DNA of 64,000 nucleotides from Axinella damicornis (GCA_963931865.1 OZ007514.1:4642084-4706083), one strand, 5' to 3'; numbered from the stretch's first letter, positions 34,201 to 46,379 are shown. A program made the numbers and translations. Notes: generated from the sequence alone by a model not told the origin.

Positions 34201-37200
34201 CAAATTAAATTCCGCCAATATTAAACCCCACCCCAGCAGGCCACTCGGGTATGCATATGGTTGGAATACATTACAAATCAATCGCAGCAAACTCAGAGAA
34301 TGCACCTCTAGTTGTGAAGGCTTTACCTACCAGGGAGACCTCTACTTCTTGGCCAAGAACTAAACAAGAATGTCCAAGACTACATTGTAGCGATATAGCT
34401 ATGAGAACAGTAGGAAGTGTGGTCAACACAGCAAAGGTCACAATCCAGTCGCTCTCGGACGGTCTGACACAACTCTGTACATTGAAGGTCTCCACGGCTG
34501 GCTGATAACTAACTGGTCTCACTTGATGCAGTTCACACAATACCTTGCCTTGCGCCTAGCGCTGAGGCTCACTTCATAGCCGTTATGATAAAATGGTAAT
34601 ATTCGCCAAGTTTAAAATACAGCGTTTTGGCTGAACTCGCCAAATTTAATGCCCGCCAAATTTCCCCGCAATACTATAGTTGTGGTGAGACGTGAGCCTG
34701 TCAGCATTGTCCAATTGCTTGATTCCAACAGTCAAAGTCCTGCAAGAGACCTCCAGGAGCAGACAAGGTAACAATTATATTGGTTGTGGTGAGTCCATAG
34801 CCTGACTGTTGTCCAATTGCTTGATTCCAACAGCCAAGGTCCCCCCAAGAAGCAGACTGCAACAGACACTTTGCTACAGTGGTGTCAGAAGGCAACACAA
34901 GGGTTGGTGGCTGCACGTTGTTTAGTATCTCTGTTGCTCCATGATGTGGAGACGAGTTAGTTACAGTAATGCCTGGGGCTAAGACTATTGTGTGAAGTCA
35001 TTCCTGAGAGAGCCTCAGTAATTGTCAGTGCATGCCCACAACAGCTACATTTAGGTGGTTGCATGTACCATTGTACCATTTGTTGTGTGCTTTAGAAACT
35101 GTTTTCCTTTTCAAAGTTTGCACACAATGTCAGTTCAGTTACCTTATATATACAGCGATGGCTCAGTTATATTAGTGCATGAGATGATGCAGGGGTGTGT
35201 AGGCATTTGAAAGTGGGCTGTGAAGTAACCATCATAATTATAAGGTCTTTATAAGGTCTTAACTGATGCCACGATTTGGAAAGCTTTTCCGAGATGAATG
35301 AGTAGCACAGCTTTGCCGCAAACAGGAAGGTTTCTTCCAAAAGCCGGAAGGCTTTTTCCAAGAATCGGAAGGTTTCTTCCGAAGACGTTGAAGGCTTCTT
35401 CGAAGAGTGCTGGCTTTGTACGTGCCTATAAGTTTAAATTAAAAAGAATCGTGTGGCTTCACTTGCGGATCTTCTGGAGTTCGTTTAGGCCTTCTGTGCT
35501 CGCATTTGATCACGGCATCAATTTTAAAGACGGGTACTGTACAATTATGTATGTGTAAATTGAAAGGTCTGCACCTGCTTAGCACATAATTATGTCCATT
35601 GGATGAATCTTTGGAGTTGGAGGTGCTGAAGCGGCCCTATGCCACTTAGCCTCATTCCGAGGCCCCCGCACAGCTTTTTGTTGCTTGCAGTACGGCATTC
35701 TTTGTACAATTGAGAATGGCACGGGCCTGGAACGAGGCTACGTACATGCCACTGTCTTTTCACTATACATTATAACGTTGTTACTCTCTATAGATATTCG
35801 GGGGTCAAGGTTACAGACTTTACTAAAAGCTGGAAGGATGGATTGGCCTTCAGTGCCCTTATACACAAGCACAGGTAATGTAACGTAATAGGAGTTATCA
35901 GTTGGCTGTGATAGTGTTATTCTCTCTATATATAGGAGTGACCTCATTGATTTTGAGTCACTGGAGGTTGAGGACACTGCTTACAATCTCAATAATGCTT
36001 TTGATGTAGCCGAGAAAGAGTTGGGAATTCCCAAATTACTGGATGCTGAAGGTTGTTACAGTTGTGTTTATTTATAGCTATCACGACATCAACCATGCTT
36101 GCGACCATCAGGTTCCCTCTTTCTGGGCCTCTGCATCTGACATTTAGGCACAAGATAATTAATCAAATTGTTGATGCTGTCATAGCTACAAAGAGGATTT
36201 CTGTCTTCAGAAGGGATTCAGTATAGCTAATGTGATGAAGTCCAAGTCATTTACCACACTAAAAACTAATGCAGCAGTTTCACAGGGAGATTCAAAGCAC
36301 AATTTAGCCGTTTCAGTGAAAACAAAGTGATCAAACTTCTGGATCCCTGGTAGCTACAAGGGAAACTATGTGCACGCTTATAACCTTCAGGTTTCCTCTT
36401 TCTGGGCTGTACCTTATCCTTGTATACCTAGGCTTTCCCCTGATTTTGTCTTGCAGCTTTGGGGGAAAAAAAGCCTGTCACACGTCTCGGATTATTGTTA
36501 TGGTGCCAGCTCTGCTGGATGCAATGGTAATTACTAGATATCATTTTATCCCCTGCAGATATGGTCTTTCCTGATAAGCGGTCTATTGTTGTGTACATAT
36601 CCTTGTACTACAGCTTCTTTTGCTTGAAACATCACAAACCACCTCCAAGCCCAGTTGTTCCAGTCTTTGTGCCAACTCCTGACCCGGTTAGTTGCGGGAC
36701 TTATAAAAGCATTTTTGTAATATACTATGCCTGCAGCCTTTTTTCTCTATGTATTTGTGCAGCCACCAGTGGAGAGGGTACAGCATCAAAAGTCAGGTAA
36801 CGAAGCTCAAGCTTGCACCGGAGCTGAGGAATCGGGAACACAAACCACACCTCTTGTTCCAATCTCTGCATCAACTCCTGACCCGGTTAGTTGCACGACC
36901 TAGAAACATCTATGCCAGAAGCTTATCTATTTTCTTTATTTTATCTAGCCACATGTGGAAAGGGCACAACATCAAGAGGTGGGTAATGAAACTCAAGCTT
37001 CAACTGGAGCAGGCAAATCGGGAATACCAACCACACCTGTTGCTCCAACCGCTCTACCACGTCCTGACCAGGTTAGCTAGTTGTGGAGCTAGCTTGCCTC
37101 ATACCCAAGCCAGCATTTGTCGCCTACAGTGCTACAACTTAGGTCTGAGTTCTTGCACACAACTACTGTGCCATGTGCACCAATTGCAGCAATGGCAACG

Positions 37201-37903
37201 TTACCTGTAGTGGAGATGGTGCAAAATATTAGGGTTTAGAGGTCAGGGTGAAATATTCATTACCTATGTTCCCAGACAAGGGGTGGCACCTAGGCAATAT
37301 TCATTTTGTTGTTGCATACTTGTGTCGGTCAGCATACAACATTCAATGTGCTATGATTTTGAGTTGATATACTAAATTGTTTGATCTGATTTCCAGGCTA
37401 GGCCTCCCCCTACCTTTTAGGGTATCCTTTCCGTACACAAGGAACCAATGACAGTTTACATAATATATTCAAGTAGCTTCGCTCGCTCAGCTACTTCCTC
37501 CTCGTTCACCTAAGTGAGTAATCCAACACTGGACAGCTCTCTGTGCACTGAGCTGCTTCCCCCCGATTGCATCCACTTCAGCTGCTACTCCCAAATTGCA
37601 TCAATCCGCTTCAACTGCTGCTCCCTGTTGTGTCCACTTTGATCAGTTGCTGCTCACCGCTTGCGTCCAGTTTGGCTGCTGCTCCCCGATTGCATCTGCT
37701 TCAACTGCTGCTCCCCGACGGCGTCCGCTTCAACTGCTGCTCCCAGATCGCGTCTGCTTCGACTGCTGCTCCCCCATTGCATCCGCTTGTAGCCGCTGTT
37801 CCGGCCCATGCCCAATGTTCTCGAACATTCTTCGTGGAGTTCGAGGTTCAGTGAATTGAAGTACAAAGGTTGCGCGTCCCTCTCCATGAACATCCCACTT
37901 CCG

Positions 37904-37939
<36 letters not shown>

Positions 37940-38544
37940 ACACCCACTGGGAATTAGGTTTTTGTGTAATCTATCCTCTGCTATCTGCTCCACAGAAGAT
38001 GGGAAGCACAGAAACCCAACAGTTAGCTAACAAACCTCAGTTAGCCAACGGAATTCAAACCCAAGCGTCCACTGCAGCTGGAACAGGTAAACCAGGAACA
38101 CAAACCACTCAACCGCCAATGCAGCCTGGACCATCTCCTCCCCCCTACTCTCCACCAAAGTATACACCGTATCCAGCATACCAACAGCCCTACCAGCGAC
38201 CCAACTATCAACAGCCCTACCAGCGACCCTACTACCAACAGCCCTACCAGCGACCCTACTACCAGCAGCCCTACCAGCAACAGCCGTATAGGCCTGCTTA
38301 CTATCAGCAACCACGCGCTGCACCGCCCATGCAAATGATGCAGCAACAGACGATTCAGGTTCAGACTGGGTTGGGCATGCTGACGGTTGGCGCTCAACAA
38401 GGTGCTGGTGGAACGCAGTCATCATTTATGCAGTTGGGGTCAACCACAGTTGGTGCTGCACCCCGAGCGCAACCTGTCCAACCGACTTCCAAACCAACTG
38501 CCTACGCACCGACCAAGAGCAAAGGCAAAAAGTCCAAGAAGTAG
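31202..38544 (+). CDS. CH-CH actin-binding protein with PYQ-rich tail, copy A, 586 aa
   Basis: Exons 31202-31384, 31469-31669, 31730-31826, 34032-34122, 34834-34902, 35794-35874, 35936-36051, 36559-36686, 36763-36885, 36949-37071 and 37996-38544 join in phase. CH1 has [20 protein letters not shown] and VKLENI, CH2 has [37 protein letters not shown] and [14 protein letters not shown]. This is the tandem actin-binding layout of spectrin and alpha-actinin. Instead of spectrin repeats there follow related ~41-residue exons (VERxQHQxxGNExQA..GxxTTP) and a last exon rich in YQQPYQRP repeats ending in KSKGKKSKK. It probably binds actin filaments through the N-terminus; the role of the tail is unknown. 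The initiator is the first ATG after a likely acceptor. Confidence 0.85.
32448..32757. mobile_element. MULE-like TIR element, 310 bp, present only in unit A
   Basis: The ends TAGTCTCAATATCAGACTCC and the complement of TAGCCTCGGAACCATGCAGA share the inner stretch CCCAAAGGGGGAGGGGGAGT. Flanks ATAGTGTGC and GTAGTGCAC are a degraded 9-bp duplication. The matching position in unit B (about 49078-49090, GCAGTGCTCATCACTG) is an empty site. Confidence 0.78.
33136..33692. mobile_element. TA-flanked TIR element, 557 bp, present only in unit A
   Basis: The ends CCGTAGAGACCGGTTAATAG and the complement of CCGTAGAGACTGGTTAATAG are flanked by TA. Unit B reads GGCAGGTAAAGACAG at about 49452, the exact empty site. 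Subterminal GCGCAT motifs recur. The centre is a large perfect hairpin (33304-33386), and a minus-strand frame (33380-33565) may be captured coding sequence. Confidence 0.88.
33304..33386. repeat. 38-bp near-perfect inverted repeat
   Basis: CATGTAAGTGTTCGATATCC through CTTTGAGAGTG is followed by a short CCGGGTG spacer and the exact complement. It is nested in the element at 33136-33692. Confidence 0.9.
34136..34680. mobile_element. AT-rich TIR element in a CH-gene intron
   Basis: The ends TATAGCAGGAAAATTTGG and CCAAATTTCCCCGCAATACT are inverted relative to each other, and an inner hairpin around GGTGGGGTTTTTAAT lies near the left end. A similar copy starts at about 49736 in unit B with a shortened right end, so it predates the duplication. 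Confidence 0.6.
35647..35740. mobile_element. Short MULE-like TIR element, unit A copy
   Basis: TAGCCTCATTCCGAGGCCC and GGGCCTGGAACGAGGCTA ends. The left flank TATGCCACT reappears a few bases beyond the right end, with extra bases in between. Its orthologue in unit B is 51052-51145, so insertion predates the duplication. Confidence 0.7.
37565..37800. repeat. 29-bp minisatellite in the last CH-gene intron
   Basis: Degenerate copies of a unit with GCTTCAACTGCTGCTCCC recur about every 29 bp. The same array occurs in unit B at 52735-53005 with different copy number and sequence. Confidence 0.8.
37905..37942. repeat. (CA)n microsatellite
   Basis: About 17 CA dinucleotides just upstream of the last CH-gene exon. 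The unit B counterpart is 53131-53165. Confidence 0.95.
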
Positions 38545-39069
38545 CACTTAGCTGCTGTAATTTAAATTGCAGGCAGAAGTAGAAAAGGATATACCGTATC
38601 CTGCTGTGCTGTGTAACTAAAAAACATATACATTGCAGTAACATTTTATCTAGTGCATTATACATGCATGTTGCAAATTTGTATTACTCTGCTTCTTGAA
38701 AGTACTACTGTTTATACAAAAAGTATATGGCACTGAGAAGGAATTTCAAACCTGACCATGCAGGAGACATCCTCATGGTTCAGTCCAGTTTTTGTTACTT
38801 GCAGCACTTTTTTTTAGTCATGGGAGAGCCTGGGAATGCATGAGGCTAACATGAATACACTTTCATGCATACCATGTTGCTATGGAAACGGTATATGTGA
38901 TCTAGTATAGATAAACCATAACATGCAAGTTGATGATACTGTCTTCTATGGTAGGAAGTATATCACACATATAGAGTCGATCAGTAGACTCTATAATTTT
39001 GTAAGGATAGAGCAGACACGCTCACAATAGCTATATTATGCCCCCAAAGTTGTATCAAATCTCCCCGAA

Positions 39070-39330
39070 TTCCTAATCAGCCAATCGTTGTGCTGCTCCA
39101 AGGCCTATCACTGCAACTTTCCAATACCACCTTCCCTAATAACCATGGCACTCCTTTGGGGTTAAGTAAGGTGGCTATTATCAGTCCTAAAATGTCTCTT
39201 GTTGGTAATATTGGCTGTAACGGTGGTGCTGTTGCACTACTTGGTGAGATAGCTACACGTAAATTCACTTTCAAGAAGAAACACCCATTTATTTTTTCAA
39301 CAACCAATCTGAATCTGAATTTTTTTTGCT
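39070..39330 (+). pseudogene. Beta-helix family fragment downstream of CH gene A
   Basis: The sequence encodes LLQGLSLQLSNTTFPNNHGT and NIGCNGGAVALLGEIA, matching the middle of the ectodomain at 41830-42000. It is truncated on both sides. An identical-length relative lies at 54465-54740. Confidence 0.85.
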
Positions 39331-40689
39331 ATAATGTAGCGTGGGTACACAAAAGGTAACTAGACCTATAGGGCGTGCTCCCCACTGACCAAGCCGTATA
39401 TGGTGCGTATACAAGTGTGCAGATGGAGCTTACTCTGATAGTGGTTGCTCTGCACGTTTTGAACATAACTATGCAATCATTAATCTCTAATTGGTTGTTT
39501 TAACCACAGAGTGGTTACTTGGTTGAAGACAAGCTGGAGACAGTGGTTATGAGAGGTTCACTTAGGGCTTGTAACATATTCATGATAACGATAACTGATC
39601 TTTGGCTGAGTGCAACGATCTATGAATATAGCTTTATTGACCTTATAAGCTACTAGTGATTGCTGCAGTCCTTGGAGGTGAAACTGTGTGTCAAAACAAA
39701 CATCATGTTTTCTCTTGGCTACATATGCACTCAGTTCCACAACAGTCAATTTAACAATCCTGAGGCAGATCGAGGCAGAAGGGAGACTCAGAGTTCTCAG
39801 GACCGTGTTTCTATTCTCGCATGAGTTTTGTCGTATAGCTTCTGTACAAGCCTGGGATAAGGCTACATCTTTAACCTCTGACTGCCAGGTTATTCCCTAG
39901 CTTTGTTTTGTGTGTCTCACGCCAGGATATAACCTACGTTTTCCTGTATTCTTAGGATTAATTAAACATTATCTGGCAACAGAATAATTGTATAAATTTT
40001 TATTGTGGGATTGCATGTAACCCACTGCTACTGATGAGTCAAATTGTATTAAATTTTGTCACAGTGTGTATGTCATTACATAATGGGAATTAGATTACTC
40101 CAACCAATGGTACCAAGTGTTAGACTCAACATTTTTGCGAAGTTGATCATGAGATAAAGCATACTTCCTCCTGCATAGCTATATATGTGTGCATGCACGT
40201 TAACCTAGCAGGCAGCATTACAGCAAGGTTTTGTCTGGTGTAAAGCATGCAAAGTATTCACATATATACAACATGCAAAAATGAGCATCTAGCTATAAAA
40301 CGTATTGGTGGAATGTTGTATGGCATCAATGATAATCTCCTAATTGGCGACAATGGTTGCACAATGGTTGCCCAGTTGCAAACCACTTCCTGTACTTTTG
40401 CAACATCAGATCAGTTACCAATCAGAATGAATCCACTTGAACCTGACTTTGCCTTACAGCAGTTTGCAAGTTGGTTGTCACAGTTCAAGAGCAATAGTCT
40501 GTTCTGTGGTCAATTTTGTTCATTCAGCGGTAGGGCTTCTATACAGGTGTAGTTGTGGTTTTCGCCACTTAGAAGCCCTACCACTGCCTACTTACCACGT
40601 GATAATAATGTGACTGAACCTGCTGTAATATTTGCTGCACTTAGAAAGCTCTGCTGTCAATCACTGCAAGGCCTCTCTCTTGATCTCCC

Positions 40690-43600
40690 ATGGCAGCTGT
40701 CCACCCCCTTCCTCCTCTTGCTGCTGCTCTAGCTCTGGTAGCGACCATCCTGGCATCCTCCTCTGCCACCGAGAGCTATGTGACGTACGTCAGTGAGAAT
40801 GGCTCCAACATCACCTCCTGTCTCCTAGGTGGGTCCCAGCATCCCTGTCACAACCTCTCCTATGTCATGGAACATTTGCTGTGCGTAACCACAATCTGGA
40901 GCTACATGCTGACTACACCGTGGTGTTAACATACTCTCATGCTGTGAGCTACGGCACTTGTCATATTCTTCGGGATGTCAATCTTACAATAATGGGTGTA
41001 GGAAATCCACTATTGATTCTCTCAGGGACAGAATGGTCTATGGTTAGATTCGAATACGATGGTGACCAGCAGTTGCCTGGTGTCAATTTTACAGTAATAG
41101 GGATACATTTTGAACATGATGATCTTGAGTTTCAGGGGCAGATTTCAACCTTAGCATTTTACAACTGCACACTTCAAATTGAATTGTCGATATATTATAG
41201 TTCACTTCTCAGTTTTGAATGGTGTCTCTTCACTTCACCTTCGGCAGTGTCCATAAGTCCTTATCCTGTGAAGATGCAGATTGTGAACTGTACATTTGTA
41301 GACATATCACAGGGATTGGATGTTTGGTCAACTGCAACAGAAAATGTGATCTTCGAACTTTCAATCATAGACTCAGTGTTCACAGGAGGAGCTTTCTCAC
41401 TAGCAGTTTACCATACTTGTGGAAACTGCACTGTCTACACAAATCAAGTTGTGGATTGTGCTAACTGCAGTGTCACTGTTATAATTGATGGCTGTAATTT
41501 CACAAACCATCCACCAGTATTTGCAATTGGCCCACCTGCACCACTCATCTCTATTTTACCGATTACTACTCTATCCTTCAAATGCACCAACAACATATTT
41601 GTCAATAACAAAGTAGGCATAATTGCTGTCGTCGCAGGAGACTCGTCATCAATAAGCATCTGTAAATGTACATTCCGAGGAAATTCACCCTATGCTATTG
41701 TACCGGTAATACAGGTCACTGGTCAGACTAACTCCAGTGTACAACTGACTATGGACTCTGTTATCATTGATACTAACACCCTCCCATTAGCCCCTGCCAT
41801 TTGCTGTGCTGTTGGTATTCAGCCAATCATTGTGCTGTTCCAAGACCTATCACTACATCTTTCCAATACCACCTTCTCTAATAACCATGGCACTGCTTTG
41901 GGGTTAAGTATGGTGGCTATTGTCAGTCCAAAAAATGTCTCTTTTGTTGGTAATATTGGCAGTAATGGTGGTGCTGTTGCACTACTTGGGGAGATGTACG
42001 TATATTCACCTGAAGAAACACCCATTTATTTTCTCAACAATCAAGCCGTATATGGTGGAGCAATTTACGTATACAAGTGTGGATATGGAGCTTACTCTGT
42101 CAGTGGTTTGTCTGCACATTTTGAGCATAACCACGCAACCATTAGTGGACATTCCATATACTTTGAAGACCCATCTGTTGTATCCTCCTTCTCATACTTA
42201 CCTTGGTCCTTCAACTCTCCTGAACAAATGACCACATCACCTAAAACAGTAGTTATCAGTAACCCTATTAGAATGTTCCCAGGTCAGAAGATATCTTTTG
42301 AAGCAACTGTGATTGACTACTTTAATCAAACATCGTCCTGCATAGCTGATGCGTACTTGCTATGTGGAAATCACTTCTGTAATGAGCTGCCGATCAGACT
42401 CAAAGGACCCGCTGTCACTCTATCAAATGGCCATGTTGATACAGATCTCACTATTGAAGTATTAACACCGCAGCCACTTCAACTTCAAGATGTATCCCTA
42501 CACATGAAGTGCAGAATCACTCAAGCGAATGTTACTGTCCCACTCGAAATTGAGAAATGCCCTCTTGGATACAAGCCCCTTCATAGTGATAACACTACCA
42601 CATGTCAGTGCTACAGTGACGAGCATATTCGATGTGATCCACTGAAACGATCGAACGTTTCATGTATTCAGCTTGGCTATTGGTTTGGCAATGATTCTAG
42701 GATCCACTCCGTCACAGCCAAATGTCAGTTCCCCTTTTGTTCCACAAAGTCAACTTTCTGTTCGCTCAACTTACCAGGCTATGTGTTGCTTCCGCCCAGT
42801 GTGGATGACCAATGTTCGGCCAATCGTGGTGGACTGCTGTGCACTAGCTGCAGACCAGGCTTCAACTTCACCTTTCAGGCTGTGCAGTGTGTGCCTAATG
42901 ATCACAGTCACTGTTCAAACTGGATGCCTCCAACTATCCTCATACTCAGTGTGGTCTTTCAATTTGTGCTAGCATTAACTCTTGTAGTAGCACTGAGGTT
43001 AAAGTTGGGGCTTGGTTCAGGGTTCCTGTACGGCCCCTTGTTCTTCCTGGCTGTCATCAATCACCTTCCTTTTGGCTACCTCAAACAGTTCTCTGCATTG
43101 CAGACGATCATCTCAACCTACAGTTCCATCTTTCTGTTGAACATGCAGATATTTGGGGACGTTCCTTGATGCTTCTTTGACATCAACCCGCTCCTTAACT
43201 TCTCATTCCGTTTCTTAGGTCCCCTCATTGTAGCAGTTGTACTTCTGCTAACTGTATATCTCGCACGCAGGTACCCTAGACTTCTCCTTATGCTTCAGGA
43301 CTCACCTGTGCAGGCCATGTGTCTGCTGATCTTACTGTCCTTCTGGTCATTGGCAGACACCAGCCTTCGTCTCATAGCATGGGTGCCTCTGCAGTCTGGA
43401 GAGGTATCAGAGACAAGGGTAGCTCTGTTTCCAGAAGCACGATACCTGTAGGATCCATATCACATTTCTCTTTGGGTCGTATCAGCTACGGTGCTTTTAT
43501 TCCTTGTCTGTTTTGCTGCACTGCTAGCCATCACTCCGCTGCTTGCCAAGAAATGCAATCTAAACAAGATCAAGCCCATGCTGGACGAGTTCCATTCCTG

Positions 43601-44120
43601 CTACAAGGATGAGCACCGCTGGTATTCGGCTGTCTACTTCACTTCGTGGTTGGTTCTTCAGATCACAAGTCCCTACTATTTAATCTTTCTCACTTTGCTC
43701 ATGGTTCTGTTGTCAACTAATTTCATTGTTCGACCTTACAAAAATCAGTGGATGGACAGAATGGACACCTTGCTACTTACAGACCTAGTACTTCTGACAT
43801 TTTTGACACCTGGCAGTCCTCTGTCTGCTAGTGAGGACACCAATTTTACTATTGTGCTGGTATACATCTTGGCTCTTGCTCCATTGTTGCTGATCACAAT
43901 TGGAGGAATAATCATGATCACAGTCAGAATCAAGAACGTCTTCAAAAAGGCGACTCCACCACCAGCAGCAGTGAGGCACCACCCTGTGGCTGACTATCAT
44001 GCCATTGATCGTGATAGAGTACCCATACAAGACGTTTCAGTAGCTGGTCTGAGACGGTTTGATGAAGAACGTGAACCATTGGTACGAATTGTTCAACAGG
44101 AAAACGGAGATGCGATCTAA
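40690..44120 (+). pseudogene. Beta-helix / multi-TM surface-protein gene, copy 2, broken
   Basis: Same architecture as copy 1. The leader frame (40690-40929) shifts by a two-base loss near 40882 into an open frame of 762 codons carrying the whole ectodomain, the cysteine module CSANRGGLLCTSCRPGF and the first membrane segments. A TGA at 43167-43169 replaces the Trp expected in GDVPWCFFDINP. A TAG at 43449-43451 replaces the Arg of RYLRDPYHISLW. The same frame then continues to a TAA at 44120. The ectodomain frame itself is intact, so decay looks recent; a secreted or truncated product is conceivable. Without transcripts I call it a pseudogene. Confidence 0.78.
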
Positions 44121-44399
44121 GTGCTGTGGCAACAAAAATGCTGGTTTCATTCAAGTGTGTTCCATTTTACAAGCATATAAAAATTATGTAGCTACATGTG
44201 TGTTTTTCTTCTGTATCGCCCAGTCATATAATGAGTGTATAATCTAATTTGATACTCTTCCATTTACTTTAAAGGAGCTCTCTTCCATGTACCCTGAACG
44301 AGCCATTTTAGCTATACTACTTTAGCTAGTTCGCCATTCCAGTCCCATGTTCCATGTGAGGAATCCACTGCAAGGACTTCTCGAGCTCTCTTGATCTCC

Positions 44400-45012
44400 C
44401 ATGGCAGCTGTCCACTCCCTTCCTCCTCTTGCTGCTGCTCTGGCACTGGTAGCGACCATCTTGGCGTCCTTGGCCACCGACAGCTATATATGTGATGTAC
44501 GTCAATAAGAATGGATCCAACACCACCTCGTGTCTCCTAGGTGGGTCCCAGCATGGTATATGATGGTGACCACTGAGCCACTCACAGCAGTTGCCTGCAT
44601 GGTGTCAATTTTACATGCTCACTACTACACAGTAGCTAGTGATAACATACTCTCGAGCTACGACATTTGTTGTATTCTAGGGGATGTCAATCTTACATTA
44701 AATTGCCAGTGTAGGAAATCCACTATTGATTCTGTCAGCGAGAGAGTGGGTTATGGTATGATATTATGATGGTGACCACTGAACCACTCACAGCAGTTGC
44801 CTGGTGTCAATTTTACATGTACTGCACACTTCCAATTGGATTGTTTATATAGGTAGTTCATTTGAACAGTGTCTCTTCACTTCGCTGACGATCGGCTCAG
44901 TATAATCATCAGCGAAGTGAAGAGACACTGTTCAAAACTGAGAAGTGAACTACCTATATAAACAATCCAATTTCAAGTGTGCAGTTGTAAAATACTAAGG
45001 CTGAAATCTGCT
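44400..45012 (+). pseudogene. Scrambled beta-helix family fragments (unit B)
   Basis: The leader region (ATGGCAGCTGTCC at 44400, LAAALALVATILASLATDSY) is followed by out-of-order pieces and an inverted pair forming a hairpin at 44838-44968. No sustained frame. Confidence 0.75.
44838..44968. repeat. Hairpin made from an inverted duplication of the family sequence
   Basis: GGATTGTTTATATAGGTAGT ... CTTCACTTCGCTGA is followed by a short loop and the inverted copy, ending ACCTATATAAACAATCC. The right arm has about 8 extra bases. Confidence 0.85.
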
Positions 45013-45022
45013 CAAAAGGAGA

Positions 45023-46298
45023 ATCAACCACCTCTGCCCTGTTATCCTTTACTCACGATGTACTGAAGCCCTAGACAACGGCAAAGAAGTGGCTGCTATC
45101 TTTTTTGATCTAAGTAAGGCCTTCGACAGTGTGCCTCACCTTCCACTTCTTCGAAAGTTGGTTGATATCCACTTAGATCCCTATGTTATAAACTGGGTTT
45201 GCAGCTACTTATCAGACAGAGAGCACTTTGTCGTCGTCAATGGAGCACAATCTACAGTTCTACCAGATGTTTCTGGGGTCCCTCAGGGCTCTGTTCTGGG
45301 GCCCTTATTATTTCTGATCTTCATTGACAATGTGACATGTGTGGTATCAAATGGAAAAATGGTTATTCATGCAGATGACATTGCCCTGTACCAGATTATC
45401 CAGTCTCCAGTCGACTATCTCCTTGTTCAGGATGATATCAATGCCATCTTCAAGTGGGTAACAGACAACTACCTATTTCTGAATCTCCTGAAATGTTGCC
45501 ACTTACTTTTTTTCTAGAAAGAGACTTCCAACGCTACCAAATGTTCCACTAATGATCAATGGAAATGTTATAAACAATGTTACCGAAACCAAATACCTAG
45601 GTGTCATCCTGTCCTCCGACATTTCCTGGTCGAACCACATTTCTGCCATCTGCTCAAAGGTCAGGAAGCTCATTGGAGTTCTCTATCGGAAATTCTACCA
45701 CCATTCTGAACCTCAGACTCTTTTACGCTTTTACCAATCCCTGATCCGCCCTCACTTGAAATATGCGTGTAGCATAATTATGGGATCCACATCTGAAGAA
45801 GGACATTGAGAAGCTGGAATGTGTTCAGAAGTTTGGTCTTAAAGTTTGCCTAATAGGCACTCTACGTATGAGGATCTCACTGTGCAAGCCGGCATTCCCT
45901 CACTGGCGGTAAGGCGCAAACTCCTAAAGCTTTGTCAACTCTACAGCATTTTGAATGGGCATGTAAATTTTCTTAACTTTCCTACTGTTTCCAGACCTTC
46001 GAATGTTTGTCAACCGTATTCGTTCTGTACACTCTTCATCACTTTCCTTACCCTTTGCACACTCAAACTTTTACCATAACTCATTTTTTCCGTCTGCCAT
46101 TAATTTGTGGAACAGTCTGCCTAGAGATATTTGCACATGTCACACCGTAAAACGTTTTAAGCGTGCTGTAGTTAACTATCTCATACACTAGTCATGTCTT
46201 TGTGCTTGTACTTTTGCTCTTGTGTTTGTATGTGGTTATTGGCCTGTATTAGCGTAGTAGCTATTGCCAATTAACAAATTTCTTCAGTAAAAAAAAAG
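45023..46298 (+). mobile_element. 5'-truncated LINE (CR1/jockey-like), with target duplication
   Basis: Reverse-transcriptase motifs are clear: FFDLSKAFDSVPH, SGVPQGSVLGPLLFLIF and a HADD box in place of the usual YADD. The C-terminal part has TKYLGVILSSDISW, and FFPSAINLWNSLPRDI occurs near the end. The frame is broken near 45517, 45808 and later. The element starts inside the RT domain, ends in an A-rich tail, and is flanked by AAAAGGAGA at 45014-45022 and 46299-46307. It is a dead insertion within the degenerate surface-protein copy. Confidence 0.88.
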
Positions 46299-46379
46299 AA
46301 AAGGAGACTGCCATGTTGAAAATCTATCTCTGTCACTGTAGCTACATGTAAAATATGACACCAGGCAACTGCTGTGAGT

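Larger units (their letters stand above)
24830..39570. repeat. Tandem segmental duplication, unit A
   Basis: This unit is repeated at 40250-54870 with the same gene order: leader region, beta-helix/TM gene, degenerate fragments, CH-CH gene and a family fragment. Offsets between matching points are about 15.3 to 15.6 kb (gene start 25118 versus 40690; GAGAGGTTCACTTAGGGCTT near 39550 versus 54850). Confidence 0.92.

Noticed and set aside
35647..35754. Clean 9-bp target duplication for the short TIR element
   Set aside because: TATGCCACT recurs on the right only after several extra bases in both duplicates, so the exact boundary is uncertain.
35685..35888. Apparent ORF across CH exon 6
   Set aside because: It is in a different frame from the CH2 domain; the real coding frame is set by exon phases.
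37870..37995. N-terminal extension of the PYQ exon through the CA repeat
   Set aside because: It runs through the microsatellite and intron; the acceptor CCACAG at 37995 and phase-0 join to upstream exons fit better.
38027..38425. Minus-strand ORFs opposite the PYQ tail (also 53353-53805)
   Set aside because: Shadow frames of the repetitive coding exon on the plus strand.
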